Positions 23,210 to 35,450 of a stretch of 64,000 bases of DNA are shown piece after piece. Source of the stretch: Parasponia andersonii (Eukaryota > Streptophyta > Magnoliopsida > Rosales > Cannabaceae); assembly GCA_002914805.1 (NCBI GenBank), contig JXTB01000004.1, forward strand, positions 568,311 to 632,310. Direction: 5' to 3'. The position numbers were made by a program, and so were the translations under genes. The notes beneath the pieces are model-generated. The model made no database searches, was not told the DNA's origin, and saw only the letters and a list, made by a program, of their open reading frames with translations. The stretch's first letter is position 1. Each line of letters opens with the position of its first letter.

Positions 23210-26200
23210 ATGGATAAGAGTTGGATGTACCAATCTAGATTGAGTGATTCATATGAAAAAGGAGTGGATGTGTTCTTGGATTTTGCATTTAAAAATGCAA
23301 GTTACGATAATAAGATTGTCTGTCCTTATGTGAAGTGCAGACTTGTTACACCTGTCACTCACAAAGTAGCGTTTGAACATCTTATATGTGATGGATTTGT
23401 GGAAGGGTACACTAAGTGGGTGCTACATGGAGAAGCATCATCCCATACTGCACAAAATGTAGAAACTCAAAGTGATATTCATGAGCTGAATTATAATATT
23501 GATATGCAAGAGGTCATATATGATGCATATGGAGTGGCTAGTAGAGAACATGAAATTGAAAGTAATAATTTTGAAAGTATAGGAAATGAGTCGAATGAAA
23601 GGGCGAATGAATTTTACAAGTTGATGAAAGATGCAGAGAAAGAACTTTACCCAGGTTGTAATAGCTTTACGAAACTATCATTCATTGTCCAATTATATCA
23701 TATTAAATGCATTGGTGGATAGAGCAACAAATCATTTAGCATGCTACTTGATTTATTAAAAAAAGCTTTACCAGAGGTTGAACATTACCAAATTCATTTT
23801 ATGAGACAAAATAGCTAATCAATGAATTGGGACTTAGTTATGAAAAAATCAACGTATGCCCCAATGATTGTATTTTATATAGAAAAGAGTGTATAAATGC
23901 CACAGAATGTAATATCTGCAGTAGACCCAGGTATGTATAAATATAAAAAATTTCAGTTTAAATGTTTCTTTTAAATGTTTTCATATTTTTTGAATTATAA
24001 CTAACCCCCCTTAAAATAGAAGTGAAGCTAAAGTTTTGCATCATTTTCCATTGATACCGAGGCTACAACGACTATTTATGTCATCAAAGACATCAGATTT
24101 TATGACTTGGCATCATGAAAAAGATCGTACAAATGATGGTTGCATGCAACATCCTAGAGAGTGTCCAGCATGGATGACTTTTGATCACCAACACAAAGAT
24201 TTCGCTGCAGAACCTCAAAATGTTAGACTTGGGTTAGCATGTGATGGAATGAATCCTTTTAAAATATTAAGTGTTTCCCATAGCACATGGCCAGTGATTT
24301 TGATACCATATAACCTTCCCCTATGGATGTGTATGACACATCCTAACTTTATTATGTCATTGCTCATACCTGGCCCTGATATACCTGGAAATAATATAGA
24401 TGTGTATTTGGAACCATTGATCGAGGAATTAAAACAATTATGGGAAGTTGGAGTTGAAACTTTTGATGCATCAAGAAAACAAAATTTTAATTTGCGGGCA
24501 TCACTATTATGGACTATTAATGACTTCCCTGCATAAGCGAACTTATCAGGATGGAGCACAAAAGGACAATTGGTATGTCCTTCTTGTCACAAGGACACTT
24601 GCTTTTTGTGGTTGAAACATAGTTCTAAACATTGTTACATGGGTCATCGACGATGGTTGGAAAATAATTATCCATTCAGAAATGATGAAAAATCTTTTGA
24701 TGGAACCAAAGAGAAAAGGATGGCTCCCCTACCATTAAATGGCTCAATGATACTGGATATATTAGCAGATTATCATATCACATTTGGGAAGACAGTTGAG
24801 AATCCTCCATTGCCATACAATTGGAAAAAAAAAAAAGAGTATAGTTTTTGAATTGCCTTATTGGAAGGACAATTTACTACGCCATAATCTCGATGTGATG
24901 CATATTGAAAAAAATGTATGTGAAAGTATGATTGGGACATTATTGAATTTGGATGCAAAAAATAAAGATCATTTGAATGCGCGTCTTGACCTGAGGTTTA
25001 TAGGTATTAGATCTGAACTTCACCCAAAAGAGAATGCATCGAACAAAATAATCATACCACCTGCTTGTTTCTCCTTGAAAAAAGAAGAAAAACGTGAGTT
25101 TTATAGGCTCTTGAAGACGATCAAGTTTCCAGATGGTTATGCAGCCAATATTTCTAGGTGTATTGATATGAAAAAACTAAAAATTAATGGGCTCAAGAGT
25201 CATGATTTATTATAATGACACAATTATTACCACTCGCTTTAAGGGGAATATCAAGTCCGCATGTTCGTTTGCATATGACTGAATTAAGCAACTATTTCCA
25301 TGAAATGTATTCAAAAATTGCTCAACCACAAGAGTTTATGAAACTTGAAAAACAAATACCAGTCATTCTCTGTAATTTAGAGAAAATTTTTCCTCTTGCA
25401 TTTTTTGATATCATGGTGCATTTAGTCGTTCATTTAGCATATGAAGTAAGAATTGCTGGGCCATCTACATACTGTTGTATGTACCCTATCGAAAGGTAAG
25501 TCATATTTTTCAAATAAATCTCCTCATTTAATTTCAAATAATTTATTTTATAATCTATTAACTTTAGTATGTTTACAGGTACTTATCAAAGTTGAAGTCA
25601 TATGTACGAAATAGAAATCACCCAGAAGGTTGTATTACAGAAGGTTACTTGGCTGATGAATGTTTGATATTTTGTTCTCAGTACATGGAAGGTATGGAAA
25701 CAAAACTTAATCGCAAGCCTAGAAATTATAGTAATATGGAACTGGATCAGGAAAGATTGCCTATTTTCCAAATAACAGGTCGACATTTGGGGAAAAAGGA
25801 ACTAAAAACATTAGATGAGGACATTAAGGCGAAGGCACACCAATATATGTTGTTTAATTGCAATATAGTAGACCCATTTATCGAGTAAGAATAATTCTTG
25901 ATAAAATTACATAAACTTAAAAGTACACATACAATAACTTATTTTAGTTCATTTATTTTTTCAGACAATATCAGAATATTGTTGCACAACAAAACTCTCG
26001 TCAATCCCAAATACCATTGATTGTATTCATAGTCAAATATTTTCCTCGTGGTTTCAAAAAGAGGTTATTTTTTATACCTTGCAGTACTTAACGAGTTCAT
26101 GGGTTCACAAGATTAAGTTTAATATTTTTCTATGTACAAACAGGTAGAAGAGTTATATGATTCTAGTGATAATCAAATTTTTGAAGATTTAAGATGTTTA

Positions 26201-26626
26201 GCTGGTGGACTAAATAATGTTTTCACTAGATATAAAAAATATCTTATAAACGGTTTTAGGTTCCACACAAAAGAGATTGAGGAAAACAAGAAAACTCAAA
26301 ATAGTGGAGTAATTGTGACTGCCAAAACTCAAAGTTTTTTAAGTAGTAGAGATCAAAATCCTATATTGGGAGACGTTATATTTTTCGGAATATTAACAGA
26401 TATTATTGAGTTAGATTATTCTCTGGAAAATCAAGTTGTACTTTTCAGGTATGATTGGATAACTAGAAGTGGAATTAAAAAGGAGAAAGAGTGTACAATA
26501 GTCAACTTTTCAAAGAAGATAAATGATAATAAGCCTTTTATACTAGCTTCCCAAGCAGAACAAGTAATGTATGTTGAAGACCTCAAAAACAAAGGATGGC
26601 ATGTTGCCCTCAAAATAAATCCAAGA
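23210..26626 (+). pseudogene. CACTA transposase (TNP2 / Transposase_21 family), broken
   Basis: Domains in order: a transposase-associated domain (MDKSWMYQSRLSDSYEKGVD, Cys-rich CPYVKCR) at 23210-23720; Transposase_21 at about 24019-24900, with LACDGMNPF, FDASRKQNFNLRASLLWTIN and GHRRWL, and DVMHIEKNVCES just after; DUF4218 (MTQLLPLALRGI onward) at 25215-25850; and DUF4216-like sequence (NGFRFHTKEIEENKKTQNSG) at 26130-26626, cut by the N gap. Likely introns are 23932-24018, 25496-25578 and one starting at 25888. It would catalyse cut-and-paste of the element. Lesions: TAG for Trp at 23720-23722, an indel near 23780-23800, TAG at 23812-23814, TAA for Tyr at 24534-24536, a frame change at the A run near 24827-24838, and a small deletion near 25207-25214. 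At least six breaks, so not functional. Confidence 0.88.
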
Positions 26627-26871
26627 NNNNNNNNNNNNNNNNNNNNNNNNNNNNNNNNNNNNNNNNNNNNNNNNNNNNNNNNNNNNNNNNNNNNNNNNNN
26701 NNNNNNNNNNNNNNNNNNNNNNNNNNNNNNNNNNNNNNNNNNNNNNNNNNNNNNNNNNNNNNNNNNNNNNNNNNNNNNNNNNNNNNNNNNNNNNNNNNNN
26801 NNNNNNNNNNNNNNNNNNNNNNNNNNNNNNNNNNNNNNNNNNNNNNNNNNNNNNNNNNNNNNNNNNNNNNN
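26627..26871. other. Assembly gap (245 N)
   Basis: A run of 245 undetermined bases. It falls where the end of the transposase gene and the start of the right subterminal repeats should be. Frames drawn across it (26132-26905, 26596-26874) are meaningless in the N part. Confidence 0.99.
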
Positions 26872-27219
26872 TAAAATAATTAATTATTTAGAAATGAATA
26901 AGTGACATTTTAAAATGTCATTAAATCTAAAATTTAGTGACATTTCAGAAATATCACTAAATTTAAATTTAGTAGTATTTTAGAAATGCCACTAAATAAA
27001 GATTTTAATGACACTTAAAAAAAGTCACTAAAGATAATTTATACTGGCATTTGCTTAAATGTCACTAAATTAAAATGTCAATGACATTTGAAAAATGCCA
27101 CTACACATAAATTTGGTAACATTTTAGACCAAATGCCACTAAATTACTATAGTAGTGACATTTTTGTATAAATATTGCTAAATAAAATGCCACTAATTCA
27201 GATTTTTGTTGTAGTGATC

Positions 27220-28159
27220 CCACATAATTTAATGAAGAAAATATTCCCAATCTTTGCCTCTTTTTGAAATGGATTGAAAAGCCATATATCCTTTCATTTC
27301 ATTATCTTCTTTGCACAGATTGATATGATTCAGTACTTGGGCATATACTTCATTCAGTAGTACTATACTTGGGTGGTTCTAGATAAATATTAGATTTATA
27401 TAATTTAATACATGGGAAAGTCATGACTGTAGAAAGACATATCCACACACTGAGGGGGATATATTTATGCTTTAAGCTTTGCATCTTGCGCCTTAGACAT
27501 TACCATCGCTTGATTTTGGGTGACTATACAGTAACGAGTGTGATTCGGATTCTCTGCAAACGTCCTGAGCACCTGAATTTTTTCTTTTCAAATATTTAAT
27601 GTTTCGTTTTTTTTCTTTTTTTATTTTTTTGCAGCTGATTGGGGAAGATAAAAAAAAAATGCTAGATAATATGACATGTGGATGTATAATGTATTTGACA
27701 TATAACTGAATGAATTAGTACCCTTTGTCGGGTTAATTTAATATATTTGTAATTTAGAGAAACGGATTTATGCATTCGGAATATTATCGCTTTTATGCTA
27801 TGTACTATGTATTTTAATATTTTGTTCAAATTATATTTTATATTTTGGTTATTATCAATATTAATTTTGAGATTTAAAATCTGTTATAAATTTATACCTT
27901 GATACTAATTTAAAACAGTTAATTAATCAAGTTACCATTTAAAAAATTGAAAATAGACCATATAAAAACTGATCCTAGAATAAGTTTATTAAATTTTTTC
28001 GATAAATTAACTTCTCTAAATCAGTGACAGAGTATAAATTTATAACAAATATTAAATCTAAATGTCAATATTGACAATAATCAAAACAAAATGTATAAAG
28101 CGAACAAAGTATCAGAATATAAAGTATAAAAATGACTTTATCCCTACCCTTACATATAT
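27220..28159. other. Intergenic, no gene seen
   Basis: AT-rich DNA to the right of the CACTA element with T runs near 27585-27630. No frame or RNA gene is supported. Confidence 0.5.
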
Positions 28160-28378
28160 ATAGGTTTTTTTTTTTTAACTTATGTGTAGGTATTTTTTTT
28201 AGTCGTTAGATCATCATCTAATGATGTTCCAATAGTTATAATAAAGTATATAAAAAGACCAGCATCATTAATATTATTTCTCTCTTCTATTTTTTATAAT
28301 AAAAAATATGTATAATAAATTTTCATTGGTTAAAATGATACATATACATAAGTAAAAAAATACTTACTGGATTGGTGA
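28160..28378. mobile_element. Small fold-back MITE, family B copy 1
   Basis: About 220 bp. The left half (TTAACTTATGTGTAGGTA then a T run then AGTCGTTAGATCATC) matches the reverse complement of the right half of a second copy at 46965-47186. The right end TGGATTGGTGA resembles the right end TGGATTGGCA of that copy. The element is self-complementary at its ends. I do not see a clear target duplication, so superfamily is undetermined. Confidence 0.5.
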
Positions 28379-29666
28379 ATATGTCGTATGCATATAAAAA
28401 TAATATTGCTCAAATTAATTTAGGTAAATCATCTTTCCAATAAACAAAAAAGGTAAATAATTTATTTAAGCAATTTTCTATTGTATAAGTACTTAATTGG
28501 TTCAATATATATTTGGATTCTAATCTTATTGAAGAATCACAATCTTCCCGAGTGTTGGAAAAGAATAGATAATGCTGCATGGTTATCCTCAATTGGATTC
28601 TATTATATGCAATCCAACAATGCTATACCATATGGTGCTAATTTAATAGAAAATTTTAACGGAAGCTGCGAAAGTTTATTCTTGTGTCTTACTAATTAAT
28701 TAAGTAGCTAGCCTTCTTGATCTGTATGTTTAAATAGTGTACTCTTCTAGACAAGTACAAAGCTAAAAGATTAGGAAAACAAAAAAAAAATATGGATCAT
28801 CAGTCACGTACACTAAGATTTTCACAATACAGGAAATGGGGAATCAGAATTACCTTTTAAGATTTTGAGACTAAGATACAATTGCTGGGATCTTAATTTA
28901 ATTTTTCTACCCAGTCAATTAAAGAAAAATGGTAGGCCGGCACTACCAAGAAAACAAAAAAAAAAAAAAAAAGAAGGTCACTGTTTACTGAAAATTTTTT
29001 AGTCACACAGAAATTAGGGACAGAACCAGTAAACTTGTCTAGAGGATACTAGAACTATATTTTGGAGAGCCATATTTGTACCCCAAATGACATAAAGGCA
29101 TACTCCCTTATCTAAATTAACTCCGTTGAAAATTTTGAAAATTACATTTTTTAGTTTTGGCACTTCTTATCATTCTTAAAATAGACATTTCTTTGTGCAC
29201 CATCAATTTTATTCACTTATTAATTTTGGTGCCCTATAAAAAATAATCAAGTTACAAATATACCTTTGATAATAAAAAAAAGAATTATTTAAAAAACGAC
29301 TTAGTCAAATAAAATATCTTCATTTGATATCTGGTTTTAATATATCAAATTAAGTTCATTTCTCATGACTTAGTCAAATAAAATTTTCTTCATTTGATGT
29401 CTGTTTTCATACATCAAAATCGGTACATCTCTCTCTCTCTCTAATTAAGCGTTTATATTTCCTCTTAGACGCACCAAAAAAAAAAAGAAGAGAAGGATAG
29501 AATCTTCTAACAACTAGAATACCAATCTTTTTAGATTGATTACTTAAAAACACAAAACTAGATTAAAAAAAGGGAAAAAAAATGAAAAGACGATTCAAAT
29601 GCAAGATATTTGTAACTAAATATAATTAATTAGTACCTTTGATATATATATATATATATATATATT
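28379..29666. other. Intergenic with short tandem repeats
   Basis: A direct repeat of about 52 bases with a 68-base period (units near 29299 and 29367, each opening GACTTAGTCAAATAAAAT) is visible. A (TA)n run lies at 29642-29665. The 72-codon frame at 28481-28699 has no recognisable family. Confidence 0.55.
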
Positions 29667-31130
29667 GATGAGGAGGATATTTACCTCCAAATCAAGGATG
29701 TTTCAAGCTTAAATAGTTGTGTTTTGAAGCATTTTTGTTAGTTTAATGTATTTCAGTTTCTTTTTGCAATTCTTGTGAATAAATAAGAATCAAAATTAAT
29801 TTATACTAAAAATAAGTTTTTCAAACCATTTAGATGGCAGTTAGGTTTGATTAGGACATCTCATAACGAAAATGAGATAAAACGGAACTAAAGCAGCACA
29901 TCCGAAAAGTAACATTTTGCAACAGGGTGCAACAGAGGTGCTCTCACATCTCTATTGAGGTGCCCCTACACCTTTAGGCAGCAAAGAGGGCACCTATGTG
30001 CCACTTCAGGGGGGCTGAGCCCTTGATACGTCCTAGACTGCTTCTTTCTCATGATCCACTAGCGGAGACTCATCTATCCTTAAATAGTGATTGAATTTGA
30101 TCTAAAATGAAGCTTAAAAGAGATATGGAAGCAAAAATTTCAAGTACAGAGAATTGGAGAGGAAAAACACACCAAATTCCTAGAGAGAAAAATTTGGAGA
30201 TTTCTTGAAGAATTCTTGGGAGAGATTCTTGAAGACTTAAAGCTCATCTCCATAAGAGTTTTTTTTCCTTTCTCTTGCTCTAATCTCTTAGAAATTTATA
30301 TTGATAGTACTATATGAACATGTTTAGATTTAAAAATTTCTTGTTAATATTAGTGTTGGATTCTACAATATTTGTTTATATTTGATTACTAGGATTTATT
30401 TTACCCTTTTTAGTACTTTGTTTTGATTATTTTTTTTAATATTGGTCTAATTTCTATTTCTAATTTATTTATGTTTCTTTTCACTTATTAGTTCTAATTT
30501 ATTTACCCAATGAATTAGTTGAATTTAGGTTGTGATTTTGATGCTCAGGAGAAATTAATTTCATAATATGGAATTGAGAGACATAGCGTAGATTATTGTG
30601 AGACTGGGAGGAGATCAATACCAAGATAACTACTTTGATAGTTTTACGTTATTTGGGTTATTATGAGACCAAGAGATGAGCGATACTTTAACTTCTATTT
30701 AAGAGCTTAAGCTTAATAAATACTTAACATTAATAGGATTAAATAGGGATATCAACTTAGGCTGGTTAGGTATATTAGCCCATTTGACACTCAAGAGCGA
30801 TAATGAGATTAGATTAAATCTCTCAATTAGTGACTTAAATAAAATTAAGCAAGTAGTTACTTAATTAAAGAAATTAAGAGTAATTACATAAAATCAATTC
30901 ATAGTATATTTGTGCATAGTTGTATCTATATTTTATTTACAATTTGTTCTTTTCATCTTTTTTTTTTTTATTTGTCTATTTTCATATTCATTTTGATTTT
31001 ATGCCTAAATAAAATCGAGTTGCAATAATTCCGATACTTAGTGATAGTTTAACACCTAATCTCTGTAGATCGACCATTCTTACCACTATACTATCTAGTT
31101 TTGATTTTTATTAGAACACGCTAGATTAGT
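29667..31130 (+). mobile_element. LTR-retrotransposon remnant (LTR-like segment)
   Basis: The block ends with CTCTGTAGATCGACC followed by TTACCACTATACTA, a phrase often seen near the 3' end of plant LTRs. The left part contains a GC-richer patch (29930-30060). No coding remains and no second copy in the window were seen, so it is either a solo LTR or a fragment. Boundaries are approximate. Confidence 0.4.
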
Positions 31131-31661
31131 TAATAGGAAGAAAACATTATAAATTAAAGTTTTGATTTTTGGTATTTAAAAACCAAAACTAAATGTTCAA
31201 TTATCATACATACATTAAATATTTATATGAATATGTACATAATATATGTATTATTTTATAAAGTATATATATATAGGTTGAGAATTAGGTCTTCCTTCAC
31301 CAAACTCACTGGAATGATGAAATTTTCGTATTAGCCTCCACTTGGATGCCGATTCACTGAGCCTTTATAGGAGTTCAAAATTTTTTTCAAATGAACTATG
31401 ATAATAATTCACATTTATCAATTTGATGTTGCCTCATTAAAATTCTTCAGCAAAGAACACATGATCAACTTTGTTGTTGCTCTCTCGAATATCTTTTGAT
31501 TAGCTTTCAAGCTCCGTAATTTTTCCTCACCAATAATATATACGTTAGACAAAGTAATATAACCATTATGGTTCAAGCTAAACATCTCCATTGTAACCGT
31601 CGAATAAAGTTGAAAGATCATCATTTATGTTATTCAATTGAGGAACAAAATTATCAAACTA

Positions 31662-31709
<48 letters not shown>

Positions 31710-32079
31710 GGGATTGCAAGTAGTGTGCTTATGGAGAAAGTTTACCGAAGATTTTAAATTGTAATACGATAGGGTGTAATTAGGGAGGATAAATTATCAT
31801 ATGTCTGACTAAGAGATATATAATTCCGTATATTTTAGTCTTTCTACCTAGGGAAAAATATGTATTAACACCTTTGAAAAATAGAGCTGTTATGTCATTC
31901 GGGAGTACAAATATAAACCCCTTATATTTTATCTATTTTGTGAGGCTATTCAATAATTTCTCTATTTTTTAGTGATGGCTTTTCATATAATTTAACCGAA
32001 AATGATATATATATATATATATTTATATATACACATAATATTTTTGGCTTTTAAAAAAGAAAATATAAAATCGAGCCCC
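31131..32079. other. Intergenic with a TAA microsatellite
   Basis: AT-rich DNA. A (TAA)n/(AAT)n microsatellite of about 47 bp lies at 31663-31709 and a TA tract at 32006-32021. The 68-codon minus-strand frame (31418-31624) is unrecognised and probably chance. Confidence 0.55.
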
Positions 32080-32393
32080 CACTAAGCAACAATGTTCTTC
32101 CATCTCCGACTAAAATGACCTTTAATCACAACAAAATTTTCTTCCGACTAAAAATAGCACTTAGTCACAAGTTATAAGTAATGTACTTTTAGTCACAACC
32201 TTTTGTATATATTTATAAAATTATTTGTGACTAAAAGTACATTTAGTCACAACAAATTGTATTTTTTGTGACAAAACCTTTTAGCCATAGATGTTTTAGT
32301 CACGATCGAATTATGATTACATTCTTTTGATGATGAATTTTTTACTTTTAGTCACAAATTTTGTTATGATCGAAAGCAAAGATTTTGATAGTG
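32080..32393. mobile_element. CACTA-like MITE candidate
   Basis: A 314-bp block begins CACTAAGCAACAATG and, read on the opposite strand, the other end begins CACTATCAAAATC. The interior repeats TTTAGTCACAA and its inverse many times, including a near palindrome around 32220-32250, as in subterminal regions of CACTA-derived MITEs. The 3-bp flanks do not match, so the bounds are tentative. A related motif cluster lies at 58880-59165. Confidence 0.45.
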
Positions 32394-32424
32394 AAGAAAA
32401 GAGCATTGGGAATTAGAACAAATT

Positions 32425-32700
32425 ACCTTTTTTTTTTTTCTATGACTCCACAAAATAGTAAAGATAATCAAAATTAAGTTATTTAAGTTCGTTACAAGAC
32501 TTGAACAAATTACCTAGCTAGCACAAGATAACATGAAGTTGGAAACCACTAAATCCTCCCCTCCTCTCACCTTTTTTTTTTTCTATGACTCCACAAAATA
32601 GTAAAGATAATCAAAATTAAGTTATTTAATTTCGTTACAAGACTTGAACAAATTACCTAGCTAGCACAAGATAACATGAAGTTGGAAACCACTAAATCCT
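32425..32700. repeat. Near-perfect tandem duplication, 133-bp unit
   Basis: Units 32425-32557 and 32569-32700 are separated by 11 bases. By eye they differ by one T in the T run (12 versus 11) and one substitution (AAGTTCG versus AATTTCG). Such similarity in otherwise decayed DNA indicates a recent duplication or an assembly duplication. Confidence 0.9.
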
Positions 32701-33300
32701 ATATAACAATAAGATGATAGATCTATCATTGTTGAATATAATAATTATATTTTTGTATCTTATATTTTGACTGTTTGTTCAATTTATAATTTGCATGTGT
32801 TTTGGTTATTATTAGTATTAATATTCAAATTTGAAACTTATAATAAATTTATACATTCTTTGGATCCAAAACTATTTTTGATCCTTTAGTCCGAAATACC
32901 CTTTGAAACTTTGAGAATATATATTTGAAATCCTTTGAAACTTTGAGAATATATATTTTGAAACTCATTAAAATTAATAATTAAACGAACAAATATTTAA
33001 AAAATAATTTTAAAAACTGCAAAAACCAACAAAAATTAAATATTTTTAAAAGAAAACTTTATAAATTTTATGTAAGTTTTAAATTTGACTTCTTTTAAAA
33101 TATATAATTAAAATTTTAAGGGTGTTTTAGTAAATATAATGGTCAAAATTGGTATTTGTTATAAAAAGGTATAAATTTGTTATAAATTTTAAATCTGAAA
33201 GTCAAGATTGATAATAACTAAAATGTAAGGTATAAATTGAACAAACAATCAAAATACAAGGTGTGAAAATGTAATTAAACCGTGTGGAATTGATAATTTG
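32701..33300. other. Intergenic, no gene seen
   Basis: AT-rich DNA left of the gypsy element. A short direct repeat (CCTTTGAAACTTTGAGAAT, near 32889 and 32932) is present; nothing else is supported. Confidence 0.5.
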
Positions 33301-35450
33301 TGAAAACTTACTTCTAGAAGGGGTATTTGGGAAAATTGCAAAGCATTGGCATTGTTGTAAATAAGAAATTTTCGGATTTAAATATTGGAAATAATTGGAA
33401 TTTAGTATTTAGCGCTACAGTTGCCTGATTTTCCATAAAAGCGCTCTCATTCCCTCTTCTTCATGTATGGTCCCTGAAAGCTCAAAAGACAAGATTTTTA
33501 TTGATGCTCGCCACCACACCTCTATCGGCCAGACACACTGCACCACACTTCTCCCCAGCCACTAATGAACCAGCACCGACCATCCTCGCCGCGTACTGTT
33601 GCCTCTCGTCGGAGATCGGCGACTCCAAAACCGATGCCACCAATTTGGGTTTTTGATCGTTGCTCCTCCGTTGGACCTCCGTTTGACTACGTCCAGTACT
33701 GTTGAACTCGTCTCATCGTCTCATCATTTTCTGACCACTTTCGACCGTTAACTCACTTTCGGTAAGATTTTTTATATTTTGGCCGTTTTACCAAAGTTTG
33801 TAAAAAGTGATATCTTCGTAATTATCTTAGTTAAGTAATTAATTTATCCAAGATGAATTTATGAAGTGAAAGAGAGTTAAAAACAATGAGTACTTTCGGT
33901 TGGTAGAAGTGAAAAAGGTGTCCAAAATAGGGTAATTTTTTATATAGAAAAAGAGGACATTTTTCTAAATATTTCCAAAAGTGGTATTTATTTAATTTTT
34001 GAATTTTTGATAATTAATGCTCAAGATCTCAAAACTGAATTTTGACTTCAAATTAGAATTCAGTGAGGTCGAGCGATGAATTTTCATATAAAATATCACT
34101 ATGTTTCAAAGTGAAACGAAAATTAGAATTTCGTGCCTCGTAAATTCGTACTATTTTGCGTGCTACGGGTCAGTCCTACACTGAGACCTACTTTTGATAA
34201 GATAAATATCTAACTCAATATTTTTGAGTACTCTAAATTCAGTGGTGACCTCCGTTTCTTCATTTGATGCTCTGATGAAAAAGTCACTTTTTCAAGTGAA
34301 CTTATCAGAATCTAGAAATTGTCATTTGAATACCTGAGTAACCAACAGAGGATTCTACGAACATTTTTGGCATGGTATTACTGCTATATTGAGGTAGGAG
34401 TTTGATTACCTGATTTTATATTTGTTTTAATTTGTAATGGCGTTAAAATTTATTTATGAAAAATCATGATTTAATGGTAGTTTAATTAATTGTTAAAAAT
34501 TGATATATTATACTAGAATTGGACTGTATAGAGTTTTATAAACATATTTATTGTGTAATTATATGATAAACAACGATGTGCTACCTATGTACAGTAAATC
34601 TAGGAATAATGCCAAGTTGGATTTTAAAGCATGATTTGATTATTGGATGCATGGTTGTTATGAACGGTTAAATATTGTACATATCATAGGATCACACACT
34701 TGAGTTCCATTATAGCATCGTGGTATTTTAGATCATTATTGAGTTGCTGCAGTGCTAGATGAGACACCGAGGCCCTGAGCAGGTTTTTGCTGATACACCT
34801 GTAGGCAGTGTCAGAATGCTGGGTACTTCTACTATAAAAGTATTATAAGGTTGTGATGGGAGGATGAGAGTTCACTTATTTACATATTGATGTATGATAT
34901 GTATAAGATGTGGTTTTGGATTTAGTTTTAAATATGTGATTATTTTGGATACCAAATGATTTATAAACTTAATTTATAAATGGATTTAAAAGTACTAACC
35001 ATACAGATTTGAGAAATTGCATCCATTCAAAAAGGTAATTAAATTCCTATTAAACATATGAATACTTATCCCCTTATTTTTCTCATCTCATGTAGTACTC
35101 AGTATAATTTTGGAGACTCAAGAATAGAGTAGTGAGGAGCTGGTTACCTTACTGAAAATGGTAACTATGTAAAATAACTCTGTTATTTGTTTTGGCTTGT
35201 ATCTAACATTTAAGGGCATGTATCACAAACTCAATCTATATAATTATTGTGCTAGATTATGAAACTACTGATGATGGTGTTTGGTTTGTTTTAATAATAA
35301 ATTTAACTAATAATTTATATTTAATAGTGATCACAAAACTTTGGGAATATTACTTTAAAAATTATTTTTTAAAATTTTTCAAAAATAGGTTTTGAATTTC
35401 TACTTGTGAAATTTCCTTTTTGCCATTAACTTAGAGTTTGGGTCGTGACA
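33301..35450 (+). repeat. 5' LTR of the Ty3/gypsy fossil
   Basis: A 2150-bp direct repeat matching 40225-42404. It contains a GC-richer pyrimidine-rich block near 33430-33760, presumably around the former promoter and leader. Confidence 0.9.

Larger units (their letters stand above)
17619..27216 (+). mobile_element. CACTA (En/Spm) DNA transposon, full length, mutated
   Basis: The left end reads CACTACGACAAAAGTGAC and the right end, read on the minus strand, CACTACAACAAAAATC: the CACTA terminus expected for En/Spm elements. A 3-bp ATC target duplication flanks it (17616-17618 and 27217-27219). Both ends carry dense subterminal repeats of an AGTGACATTT / AGTGGCATTT type in both orientations (17628-18000 and 26890-27200), presumably binding sites for element proteins. 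Inside are two divergently arranged genes: a TNP2-type transposase on the plus strand (23210 to the N gap) and a second transposon protein on the minus strand (18660-21281). Both are damaged, so the copy is probably not autonomous. It is 9.6 kb, a usual size, and an N gap (26627-26871) interrupts the 3' part. Confidence 0.92.

Noticed and set aside
24215-24559. 114-codon minus-strand frame
   Set aside because: Antisense shadow of the CACTA transposase.
28481-28699. 72-codon plus-strand frame with a fairly natural composition
   Set aside because: No family recognised, no splice partners or promoter seen; chance is likely in AT-rich DNA of this length.
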